In this document: piece after piece, positions 31,750 through 42,512 of the stretch
How positions within the stretch are numbered: position 1 is the first letter of the stretch
How the letters are laid out: each line of letters starts with the position of its first letter
Assembly (NCBI GenBank): GCA_032629725.1
Contig: JAFEVB010000010.1
Span: 496,001 to 560,000 of the forward strand
DNA: 64,000 nucleotides
Direction of reading: 5' to 3'
Source of the DNA: Gremmenia infestans
Taxonomy: Eukaryota; Ascomycota; Leotiomycetes; Helotiales; Hamatocanthoscyphaceae
The notes under the pieces: model-generated
The model's input: only the letters and a program-made list of their open reading frames with translations
Databases searched by the model: none
What the model was told of the DNA's origin: nothing
Translations under genes and position numbers: made by a program

Positions 31750-34525
31750 ATGGCGGAAAACTCGAGAGCGGCGACAGAACGGAGCGACGACAATGCTTTG
31801 ACGAGCAGCTTCACATATGATAACAACAGGAGTACGAGCAGTTCGAATACACTAGAGAGGGGAGATACGATAACTCGGTTTGGGAAGCTCAAGTTGAGGG
31901 GGAAGACGGATGATTTGCCTCAGTAGGTTCTCCTGTACATACATTGCTTTGAAGGAGAGCGAAGACTGACAACCGATCTACAGAGACTGGTGGTTTGCAT
32001 CAACCGCCATTCCCCTCCTAGCTGCAACACTTGGGCCCCTAGCCAACGTTCTATCTATCGCAGCCCTAGTGTCCAAATGGCGGGTCACCCTCCCAGACAA
32101 CGGTCAGCTACCCGAAGGAACGGACGATGCTGGCATAGATATACCCGATCCACACTGGGAGATTGTTCTGAATGCCGTATCCCTAGGCCTTGGATTCTTC
32201 GGCAACTTCTGCCTACTGCTGAACTTCACAAGACGTGTTCGATATATCATTGCGCTTCCCGCTACGATTATAAGCTGGTACATGGCTACGGGCATTCTGA
32301 TTGGTATTATTGTGGCTATGAATAACTATGTACCGCCCGTTAGGCCGGGAGAGACATATTCTCAGGGCTTCTGGCACGCTATTATTGCCGCCTCGCTATA
32401 TCTGATTGGCTCGATGATGCTGATGGTCAACATGCTGGGGTACTTCTTAGGGCATTATCCTCAGCATTTTGAACTAGATGATTACCAACGGACGCTGATT
32501 TTGCAGACCATGATGTTTTTCTTCTGGCTTGCCGGAGGCGCTGCTGTGTTTTCTAAAGTCTGCGGGTGGGACTATGCCGATGCCCTTTATTTCTGCGACG
32601 TCACTGTGCTCACTGTTGGCTTCGGTGATTTCGTTGGCAATAATAATGCTGGTAGGGGATTAGTCTTCCCTTATTCAGTTGGGGGTATCATATTCCTGGG
32701 TCTCGTGATCAACAGTATCCGGAAATTCGCCTTAGGGATGTCCAAAGATAAAGTTGTCAGGAAGCATCAGCTCAAAGAGAGGCAGAAAACGTATGGCCGC
32801 TCAGTCACGAGTGAGAACGAGCTTCGGGAGCGACTCGGCTTGCCTCCCCGCAGAGATCCAGTCTTAGATGTCCGGCGGTCTTCCTTTGCTCTCACCCGGA
32901 GGTCATCATCTGTTGCCTCCCTCAAGAATAGACGGGAGTCTCTCGAGGAATATGGTCATTTTGACATCCACGGGCGTAGTATTACCTTTCGTGAAAAGAA
33001 GAAACCCGCAGGAGGTGGCGGGCGCGGTGGTGCAGGCAGAAGGCACAAGCCACAACCGGCTCTCAGTCGCGACGCAAAAATGCAACAGCGAGCAGCAGGA
33101 AGAGGTCCTCAATCGCGACGCGCATATAAACGCGAGAAATTACTTATGCTGAAAGAGGAAAAGGACCGTTTCGATGCTATGAGAGACATACAAGCACGTA
33201 CCCACAAGTTTGAGCAGTACTTCGCCCTTAGCATGTCTGCATTGGCATTTAGTATCCTCTGGTGCGTAGGCGCGGTTGTCTTTATGGTGGCTGAACGCCG
33301 CATACAAAATATGTCCTATTTCGAATCTTTGTATTTCTGCTACGTCTCCCTTCTTACCATCGGCTACGGCGACTTCAGCCCCAAATCCAATGCCGGGAAA
33401 CCATTTTTCGTCATCTGGTCACTCATTGCTATCCCCACCATGACAATCCTTATCTCCGACATGGGCGATACTGTCGTGTCTGGAATCAACCGTGGCACTT
33501 TTACGCTTGCAGATTGGACGGTGATGCCGAAAGAAGGAATTTGGCGTGATTTTCTCGAAAGTCACCCTAAGCTTCGTTCGTGGTTGGAGCGGAAGACGAA
33601 AGAGCGGGAAGCGAAGAAGAGGGTTGAACATGGTTTTGAGCTACAGAATCCGGATGAGGAATCTACACTCGAAGGCAACGGGCACGGCAATAATCTCCTC
33701 ACGCTGGAAAAACTAGCAGAGGAACGACCAGAAGCCACCGAACATGAGTTAGCGAGAAAACTCGCACTCGCTATTAAACGCACGGCAAATGATTTACGCG
33801 CTGATCATGCGAAGAGATATACTTATGAGGAATGGGTTGAGTTCACGCGGCTGATCAAGTTTAGCAGCATGTCGCCACAGGAAGTGGAGCGCGAGGAAGA
33901 CGAAGAAGGGCTCGTGGAGTGGGATTGGATTGGAGAGGATAGCCCGATGCTAGCAGATGTTACGGAGAGTGAGTGGGTGCTTGATAGGCTTTGTGAGAGT
34001 TTAAACAGGTATACTAGGAAGCAAGCAGCGGTATGTTCCCTTCTGCCCTATTCACTCATCCCCGCTCTCCAAATTAGATTCTGACGGACTGATTTGTTTG
34101 ATCAGAAGGCAAAACAAATCACTCTTCAAGTCGATAACGAAAAATCTCAACACCGCCGTGGCTACGGCGACGAAAAACATCACGATCATCCCGAATACCC
34201 CGCACATCCCGGGCGCCGTCACCCAAATACTAATAGTCCGGTCTTGTCCCGTGGTCCTTCGGGAGATATCGAAGTCTTGCCTCTAAAGAAGGCCCGCGAG
34301 CGAAACAAATATAGAGATAGAGAACCAGACAGGACCATTGATATCAATGGGAAGCTGCCCAGTACTAGCGGCAGCGGCAGCGGCAGCGGTGAGAGTAGTG
34401 GGACTGCTGTAAATGATGGAGATGAGATTACTAGGCTTGAACAGGTAGGAAAGGAACCACGGAAGAAATTAGAGATTGGGATACCGAGACGCGAGGCTAG
34501 AGATTGGGCGTTTAAGGCTGATTGA
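31750..34525 (+). CDS. TOK1: TOK1-like two-pore-domain outward-rectifier K+ channel
   Basis: Exons 31750-31922, 31984-34030 and 34106-34525 give 879 residues. Two potassium selectivity filters are visible: TVGFGD at 268-273 and TIGYGD at 516-521. Four membrane segments lie before the first and others flank each pore, fitting the 8-TM, two-pore design known only in fungal TOK channels. Between the pores lies a basic cytosolic loop of roughly 170 residues (DPVLDVRRSSFALTRRSSS, RGGAGRRHKPQPALSR). The C-terminus is long, hydrophilic and ends with a Ser-Gly run (SGSGSGSGESSG). In yeast, Tok1 passes outward K+ current at the plasma membrane and helps set membrane potential. The start at 31750 is the first ATG before the intron and gives a hydrophilic N-terminus. 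Confidence 0.93.
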
Positions 34526-34975
34526 TGATGGGAAGGGCAGGGGTATGTGAGGTGTTTATGGTTGGCGTTGTAGTGGGTTTCGATTTTATTATATGAATTT
34601 TGGGCCAAGGGAGAGCTATGATACTAGGGATATGGAATACAGGATGCTCTATTAGGGGAACTTACCTCCGTATATTCTCGGACCAGACACAATATAAAAT
34701 TAACAATGAGTATTTTACAGAAACTGGTCCTGGATTACTGTAATAGTATTGCTATTGGAAGAAAGAGGCTGGTTCTGGTAATGAATCTGATGATTGGTGT
34801 TGCTATACGGATGGATACCTTTACTGGTGATGCTGCATATGCTGGAGAAAAAGTCTATGGCACTCTCGCATTGGTTTAGGTAAGACTCGAATTGGATTGC
34901 TTACATTATCCGAAGATCATAGCTTGTATATTACCGAAATATTCAAAGCGATGAGACTGCGTACTTCTATTAAAA
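34526..34975. other. Intergenic between convergent genes
   Basis: 3' flanks of the TOK1-like gene (+) and the folate enzyme gene (-). Nothing else is seen. Confidence 0.6.
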
Positions 34976-36755
34976 TCACACTCTCCATATTGCATCAGAC
35001 ACCTTAGCCACTTTCGTCATCTGCCCAACATCATGTACCCTTACAATATCCGCACCCCCCTGTATAGCAGCCGCCACCGTAGCAGCAGTTCCCCAAACCC
35101 TATCTTTAGGATCCCTCACATCGGTCAGGACGCCTATAAACTTTTTCCTACTCGAGCCCACGAGCCACGGCAACCCTCGCAAGCCAGGCCAGTCACGCAG
35201 CTCATCCAAGCGACGCAGTATCTCCAGCGCGTGCGAACTCGTCTTCGCGAATCCGATTCCTGGGTCTAGGATTATGCGCCAGCGACGGATGCCCGCTGCC
35301 TCTGCTTCTTGCACGCGCTCTAGGAGCTCGGAGGCGATGCTGGGGATCAGACCGTCGGGCTCGTAGTTGGTGTAGTATTGTTGCTGCATGGTGGTGGGGG
35401 TACCGCGCATGTGCATGAGGACGACGGTTTTTCCTAGCCGCGCCATGAGGGGGAGCATGTCGAGGTCCATATCCCCGGCGGAGATGTCGTTGATGATATC
35501 GGCGCCTGCGTTTACGGCTGCTTCGGCGACATCAGCGCGGTATGTGTCGATGCTGATTAGGCCGTCGAAATCGGGGGACTCTTTGAGTAATTTGATTGGG
35601 GGTATGACTCGAGATATCTCTTCTTCTGCTGTGACTTCTGTGGTATTTGGCGCGCTTGATTGGCCCCCGACGTCGATGATTGTGGCACCGCGGGTAGCGG
35701 TGAGTTTAGCTGTCTTGTTGAGGTTTGAGAGCATCAGTTCTTTGTTGTGAGAACCGACACCTTCATTGGAGAAAGAGTCTGGTGTGAAGTTCATGATTGC
35801 CATTATCTGAGTCTTGCGCTTGGGATCCAAAGCTCGGATTGGTTCATGCGAGTCCCCCAGGGGAGTGAGAGTACCCATCTCGGATGGGGATGGTGGAAGG
35901 GCGTTCAGATAGTCCACTGTGGTTTTCCACGGCGATGCGGGGTCTAAAGCCTTTGCTGGAATGAGCCTAGAAAGGGTTAACATCAAGTTAATAGAGAGGG
36001 GGAAACTTCATTTTACTCTGCGAGTGGTCGCAATACAAATTCTCGCTCTAACATGAGTGCGTGAGGGATTTTCAACCTCTCATCGTCTACCACTTCATCG
36101 CCGTAAAGCAATATATCAAGATCGATGTTGCGAGGACCCTTGTCAAACAACCTTTCTCGGCCCAGAAAACGCTCGATACCCTGAAGGGTATCTAGAAGCT
36201 CGAGTGGCCCAAATACAGTTTGAACCTAGAATAATGGTCAGATCTATTTGAAAACGACACCTCTATGGACTGGAGTTGAAGGCCGTGGTTCATCCAGTCC
36301 TTCGTGTCACGTGTATGAAATGGGGGCTGAAAACTCACTTCGCAAACACCATTGACGAATTTGTCTTGATCCAGCACATACATTGGATCTGTTTCCCATA
36401 GACTACTCGTTCTCAAGATCTTGATTCCTGCATTCTTTATTTCATTGCATGCTTGCTCGATCCAGTCTATCCGGTTTCCCATATTACTCCCAAAGGCAAT
36501 GTATGCTAGCTGAGGTTCTGCATCTGTCCGTGAGAGTTCAATCGGCTCGGTTGGAAAGACCTCGAAGTTGGAGAGGGTATGCTGAGTCCAGCTTGAGGTT
36601 GCAGTCTTCACATCCTGGGCTAGAGAACTTTTATGCCGCCTCGAGGGCAAGGAGGTCAAATTGTCGATGCCCCCTCTGGGAGATTGTGTTGAACGGACAT
36701 GGCTCGTTGCCAAGGCTCTCACCTTAACAAGAGGTCTTGGGTGTATTCTTCTCAT
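34976..36755 (-). CDS. FOL1: Bifunctional HPPK-DHPS folate biosynthesis enzyme
   Basis: Exons 36755-36339, 36225-36017 and 35966-34976 give 538 residues. After a basic, Ser/Arg-rich N-terminus of about 75 residues that looks like a mitochondrial presequence comes hydroxymethyl-dihydropterin pyrophosphokinase (LAYIAFGSNMGNRIDWIEQA ... GPRNIDLDILLYGDEVVDDE ... IPHALMLEREFVLRPLAE). Dihydropteroate synthase follows (IMAIMNFTPDSFSNEG, IIDVGGQSSAPNT, SIDTYRADVAEAAVNAGADI, LMHMRGTP, ILDPGIGFAKT, VGSSRKKFIG). The second domain is the sulfonamide target. The two catalyse consecutive steps from hydroxymethyl-dihydropterin to dihydropteroate. The dihydroneopterin aldolase domain that leads the trifunctional yeast and Pneumocystis enzyme is not present, so it is probably encoded elsewhere. 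It shares a short divergent promoter with the nitronate monooxygenase. Confidence 0.93.
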
Positions 36756-37168
36756 CGACCACCAATGTTGAACAGTCTAATATGGAAGTCTTTCATTGAT
36801 ATTGATATGTAGAGTTACTAGGATGATTTTAGAGTACATTAGTCAGCAGGAATCACGTGTATCGCTTAGTCCTAATATGGTAAGGTGGACCAACGTAGTC
36901 ACATGAGGGAGACTAGGGTACGTATTCCGCCAAGGCCGAGGCAACTTCCCCAGATCAAAGTTGCCGGTGCTAGTGGAACTTGGAGAGACCGAAAGTCCCT
37001 CTTTCCCTTTGATAAATCCTCTCACACATTATATTTGACTCACTTCAGTCCCTTCTCCGTTACTTGTTCAGTACTCTTTCATACACATCCTCCTGCAAGC
37101 AAGTCCTCCTTTGTTGCTAATCACGACAGCCATATCCGTCAAACAAACACAACATCACCATCAACACC
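36756..37168. other. Divergent promoter between FOL1 and nitronate monooxygenase genes
   Basis: 413 bp with pyrimidine-rich stretches (37020-37090). No gene is supported. Confidence 0.55.
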
Positions 37169-38419
37169 ATGGCTTCCCCACGTATGTATCACATGCAAGT
37201 CCTAATTCTTCAGCGTACGCATATTGACAAGAATGCCAGAACAACTCCGCACGACAGTCACTGACCTCCTCAAGATCAACCACCCCGTTCTCCTTGCTGG
37301 AATGAATGTCGCAGCTGGCCCCAAGCTTGCTGCAGCTGTCACAAATGCTGGAGGCCTTGGTGTCATCGGAGGAGTGGGCTACACACCAGACATGCTCCGG
37401 GAGCAAATCGCGGAATTGAAGTCCTATTTAACAGACAAGAATGCTCCTTTTGGTGTCGACTTGCTCCTCCCACAAGTTGGCGGCAGCGCACGGAAAACCA
37501 AGTAAGCTCTCACATGCCGAGGTGGCAAACCCTTGATTACAATACATTTGCTTACATTTTACTTTTTTTGCAGCTACGATTACACGAAAGGAAAGCTTGG
37601 TGAGCTTACGGACATCATCATCGACAGCGGTGCTAAGCTCTTCGTCTCCGCCGTCGGAGTTCCTCCCAAGGCTGTTGTCGACCGTCTCCACAAGGCCGGT
37701 GTCCTATACATGAACATGATCGGACACCCAAAGCACGTTAAGAAGTGCCTCGAGCTCGGTGTTGACATTATCTGCGCCCAAGGAGGTGAGGGAGGTGGAC
37801 ATACTGGTGATGTTCCTACAACGATTCTAATCCCAGCTGTTGTGGAACTTGTTAAGGGCAAGACCAGCCCAATGACTGGCAAGCCCGTGCAGGTTGTTGC
37901 TGCTGGTGGTATCTATAATGGACAGACTGTTGCTGCTGCTCTTATGTTGGGCGCCAGCGCTGTCTGGGTTGGAACCCGATTCATTTTGACTGATGAAGCC
38001 GGTGCACCAAAGGCACACCAGGAGGCAGTCCGCACTGCAGGCCATGATGATAACGTCCGAACCATTATCTTCACCGGGCGACCACTACGAGTACGGAATA
38101 ACGCGTACATTACCAACTGGGAGGAGAACCGTGCGGCAGAGATCAAGGAGCTCACTAGCAAGGGTGTCATCCCAGTGGAGCACGATTTTGAAAATTTGGG
38201 TGATGATATTGATGATGATGTAAGTTGCATACATGTTAAATATTTGTGGATTACGATGCTAACATGGGACAGACAATGGACAATGCCCGCCCTTGGTTGA
38301 TGGGTAAGGCTGCAGCGGTTGTCAACGAGAAGAAGAGCGCCAAAGCTGTTGTCGATGAGCTGGTTGGCGATGCAGTGGAATGGATCCACAAGGGAGAGAA
38401 ACTGGTTGCGAAATTGTAG
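37169..38419 (+). CDS. Nitronate monooxygenase (2-nitropropane dioxygenase family)
   Basis: Exons 37169-37181, 37240-37501, 37574-38219 and 38273-38419 give 355 residues. The first exon is only 13 nt (MASP plus one base). Splicing to 37240 is the choice that keeps frame and reads MASPQQLRTTVTDLLKI. FMN-barrel motifs are visible: HPVLLAGMNVAAGPKLAAAV, NAGGLGVIGG, GVDIICAQGGEGGGHTGDV and VVAAGGIYNGQTVAAALMLGA. These match class I/II nitronate monooxygenases, which oxidise alkyl nitronates such as propionate 3-nitronate with FMN and O2 and so detoxify nitro compounds. Length is normal. If the short exon is missed, an in-frame ATG at 37233 would be called as start instead. Confidence 0.9.
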
Positions 38420-41145
38420 ATGAAAATACGCCCATTTAGCGAGTTTAGGCCATTTGGAAAGTGTATGAATTAGAATGGTTATTGCATTTTCAGTACCTGG
38501 GTGGCATTATCATGAAATATATTTTCGTTTGACAGTCTTTATATCTTCATACTCAAGTGAGTGGTTTGGCAAGGTGGCTCTATTTGCTGTCTCGGCGGAT
38601 GTTTTGCCCCGGTTTTTAGGGCATCCTGGCCCCCAACTGTACTCAAAAAGACTTTTTTCAAATTATCAAGTGAACAAGTGCATCCCATGGAAACAAATTT
38701 CCTGAAATCACTCGTCATTTATTTATCAGAAGAGAGAGCAAGATGGAAAACCTGCTCCAGGACCCTTGTTCGCAGACTTGATATATGATTGTCGCTTAAT
38801 ACAGGATGTGTTCTCATCTGTGCATTTCGTTTAATATACTAGGTGTGGTGTGTATATTCAACGATCATGCGACGAATTTACTATTATCGTGGGCTTTAGG
38901 CTGCGAGTCCGTCCTATTCATTGTCCTGGGAATAGATTCCGGGCAAGCTGAGTCTTGTTACTTTAGCTAATTGTCAAAAGTTTCATCGGCCAGTGGCCTA
39001 GGTAGCATGACTTCTTGATGGATGAACCAAGTCGTGGAGGCAGCACAATAAGAAGATATATACGAACATTCTTTGAATGGAAAAGTTGAGACCTCTCCGC
39101 CACTTGTGCGACGCAATTTTCTCGGCGCAGGGTCTTTGATTTTCGTAGCAAAATCGGAGGCCCCTGCTTGGCCGCGCCGAAGTCTCTGTGATTTGTTTCG
39201 GAAAGGCCGTTAATTTTCGAGAAGGGATGGGCATGCACGCCCTCTCTATTCGCGACCTGCGGTCATGATATTCACATGGTGTGTTGTCTCGCCGCTACGG
39301 AAACTCTAGGCAAGCTACGAGAAATGTAGAGCTTCCCGGGAAGGTTGATTGTATTGCAAGCAGCTGCATGAAGATAATTCCGGCGGCAGCTTGTGCAGCG
39401 TGCTGGGTCATGGCGATGAAGTGATTGGGCATGAAACTTGTCTCAGGGCAGGGTCAATGATGGCGGGTGCGGAATGTCTAAGAATCACGATATTCGGCCA
39501 TGGAGACCTTTGATCCGGCGGCAGCGCATGTGGGAAAGGTTGGGAAAGCTGGGAACTGCTGGTCATGTTACGATTGGGTGCAGATTCCAAGTCAGAATTC
39601 CGAGACAGAAGCCACGCTGTTGAGTTCTATTAGGAGGGTGGGAAAAGCAAATATGATGCAAGCGGTGCTGGAAATGAACCTCAATAATTATTTCGACTGG
39701 AAATTTCCCGATGCCACGATAGCGGAAGAACTCTCCGCCTTGGGGTCTTCTCCAGGAGTCCCATGTGCATTTTTGAATGGGCGAGGCATGTATCAGACGT
39801 CAAGGCAGTGTAGGTCTCAAAATACCACATCGGCCATTTGTTTGATTTCGCTCCAGCTACAGAACTTTTGTCTCACAATGAGGACAGGAATAGATATATT
39901 CTGTGTGGCTGTTCTGTAACAGCGTAGACAGTAAACGCGAGATCTCTCCTTCATTTCCAGTCTCTGCTTTCGATGCACATCACTCTTGCTTTTTCATGGA
40001 CAGATCAATTTCTATACGTTTTCAAGGTTGCTGATATCTTACTAGGTTCTTTGTAACAGAAAAAAACATTCAGCAAGAAACAGCAACCGGCCTTTCTAAA
40101 ATTGGATTGGTCATACTTCTATCTCAATCATTCTTTCAAAATCTTGATCTGGTCGAAAGTCCTGGGCAACACTTCCATTTTGGGAAATACTTGAAATAAT
40201 GCCCAGACGCCAGATATTCCCCGCATTCTTTCCGCTACACCCCTCAACTAAGCTTAAACTAATGCGCGGTATCTTGACGACCCGTATACTAGTATGACTC
40301 TCAACGATCAAGTAGATCTAATAGTACCCACTTAATCATCTCTGCCGAGGCTCTCCTTGCATACACTTGAACACCTTCATCCATCATTATACATAAGTGT
40401 ATGTGTCTCAAGTGTGACACCTCCTCTTGATGCTCCAATTGAATTGCACTATCTACTAAGCCTCGGCTTAGAGGTGGAACGGCACGCCCGTTGACCAAGC
40501 TGAATGTGTAACTTTGAGGTTTTCGTAATTTGGTCATTTTCGGTTTCTAGTTTGCGGTACTATACGTAAACTATCCATTGGCAGTAATCTTTCTTTTGAC
40601 CAAAATGCACCCGTAAGAGAATTCATCGTGCGTTTAAAAGCCGATTTCTGATTTTGTTTGGAAAGGTTGAAGCTTTTCGCCGCTCTATCAAGCTTTAACA
40701 GGAAAGTAGCCCCAGGTAGTACCAACCCGGAGGTTTCGTTGACCGGGCCACTGATGTCGTACTATTTGGTCATAAGTCTGTGACAGAAGAGGGGCTATAG
40801 GGGTGTTGAATTTTATTGGTTAGGAGCTCGAATTCAAGACGATTCCTCGGCTTGGGGAGTATACAGCGCCATTCTGCTTCTTCACGTTTGCTTGATGATC
40901 TTTACAATCCTTGAACATATTACCTTGCTTCTTGCTTAACCCCACAAACTGTAAAACGGTTCACGATGACTTTTAAAGCGAAAACTAAACAAGTCAATCG
41001 GCATTTCAATGGCGGGGAGGGGGCGTTATGGAGAGTATATCTATACCCGCCGTAAGCTTTACTTTCCCTCCAGAAAGCTATTGCCCAGCCGTAACCATTA
41101 TACCAACAATAAATTAATTCCTCCTTGCTTCCTTGGTCTCGTAAT
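38420..41145. other. Gene-poor region between nitronate monooxygenase and peroxidase genes
   Basis: 2.7 kb with only short open frames. The only segment with some coding character is on the minus strand at 40111-40725, listed separately. The last part is the peroxidase promoter. Confidence 0.5.
40111..40725 (-). other. Possible gene remnant of unknown family
   Basis: Three overlapping minus-strand open frames (40725-40534, 40537-40301, 40311-40111) give peptides with coding-like composition, for example HLRHIHLCIMMDEGVQVYAR and SVAQDFRPDQDFERMIEIEV. They cannot be joined by introns of normal length: the only candidate, GTACTA to CATACTAG, is about 39 nt. It could be a decayed gene, a gene with unusual introns, or chance. 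No family is recognised. Confidence 0.25.
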
Positions 41146-42512
41146 ATGAAGCCCAATATACTTTCTTTCGGCGCGCTCGCGTCAGGCGCTGTCGCTTTCC
41201 CTACAGTCTTAGATCAGTTGCAAAGATCTCCAGCGAATGAGAAAAGACTATTAGGAATTGCTCCGGGCTTCAATGCCGCTGCACAGTATGTCTCGACGAC
41301 AGGGGCTCATACGTTTGTTCCTCCAGATTTCGATGCTGGCGATGTTAGAGGGCCATGTCCTGGATTAAATGCCATGGCAAATCATGGCTATTTGGTATGT
41401 CGGTGTTTTTCAAGTGTTGATGAGTGTTTCGTTTCTAATACTTTATTGCAGCCTCATAATGGTGTTGGTGGTCATTTGGATTTCATCCAAGGCACTCTTG
41501 ACGTATTTGGCATGGCCGCAGACCTGTCTGCTTTCCTTACCGTTTTAGGGGGGACGCTTGACGGTGACGGTCTATCCTGGTCAATCGGAGGACCTGTACC
41601 CAGCGCCCTCTCTCTAGGAGGACTTCTCGGAGAGCCACAAGGTATCAGTGGGTATGTCAACTTATTTCAGGAAGTTTTGATTCCTTGCTGAAACAAGATA
41701 GATCCCACAATAAATACGAATCCGACGCATCTCCCACAAGGGGTGACTTGTACCTCAATGGAGACGACTACACGCTCCAAATGGACCAGTGGGAAGACCT
41801 CTACGCTCGAGGACAGGCCAATGGCGACAATTATACTCTGGATGTGTTGAATGAATTCCGATCTGCTCGATGGGACTATTCTCTAAAGAACAACCCGTAC
41901 TTCTTCAACGGCCCTTTCACGGGTGTCCTTGTTGCCCCGGCCGCATACGAATTTATCTACCGATTCATGGGCAACAAGTCCGCAGAAAACCCAGAAGGCT
42001 ACCTCAATGGAGAAGTTCTGATGTCCTTCTTTTCCATGACCAAGAATGACGACGGCTCCTTCACACACACACCGGGCAACGAGCGCATTCCGGACAACTG
42101 GTACAAACGCGCCATCGGTGACGAATACAGCATCCCATTCCTAACCCTGGACACTGTTGCTGCAGCTCTCGAGTACCCCAAGTTCCTCTCCGTGGGCGGG
42201 AACACCGGAACGGTCAACTCCTTCGTTGGGGTTCTACCGGAAGATATCACGGAGGGGGTCTTCAACGCAAAGACATTGACGCAGGGAAATAACCTCGCTT
42301 GCTTCAGTATGCAGTTCCTAGCCCAAGCTGCGCCGGATTTGATCAAAGGCTCGGGCGTCATCTCTGATCTTCTTGGTGCCGTGACCCGCTTGACTGGAGC
42401 TGTTTCGACAGCTATTTCGGGACTGTCTTGTCCTCAGTTGACAAAGATTGACGAGAGTCAATTTGATCAGTTTCCGGGGTACTCGGAATTGAAGCCCGAT
42501 GGAACTTATTAA
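41146..42512 (+). CDS. Secreted heme-thiolate peroxidase (chloroperoxidase/peroxygenase family)
   Basis: Exons 41146-41394, 41452-41651 and 41702-42512 give 419 residues. A signal peptide is visible (MKPNILSFGALASGAVAFP). The proximal heme ligand motif PCPGLNAMANHGYLPHNG is present with Cys71 as the expected thiolate. SHNKYESDASPTRGD at 151-165 matches the region around the metal-binding Glu of fungal unspecific peroxygenases (family form E-G-D-S-x-x-R), with Ser157 in place of Gly. The enzymes use H2O2 to halogenate or oxygenate organic substrates outside the cell. The exact reaction here is not predictable. The first intron is 57 nt and free of stops, so retention would keep the frame. The ATG at 41146 gives the signal peptide. 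Confidence 0.9.

Noticed and set aside
37214..37239. ATG at 37233 as start of the nitronate monooxygenase
   Set aside because: A 13-nt upstream exon with good donor, acceptor and phase gives MASPQQLRT and explains the leader better.
39500..39919. 139-codon plus-strand frame
   Set aside because: No domain, no splice logic, mixed composition, and no neighbouring exon support.
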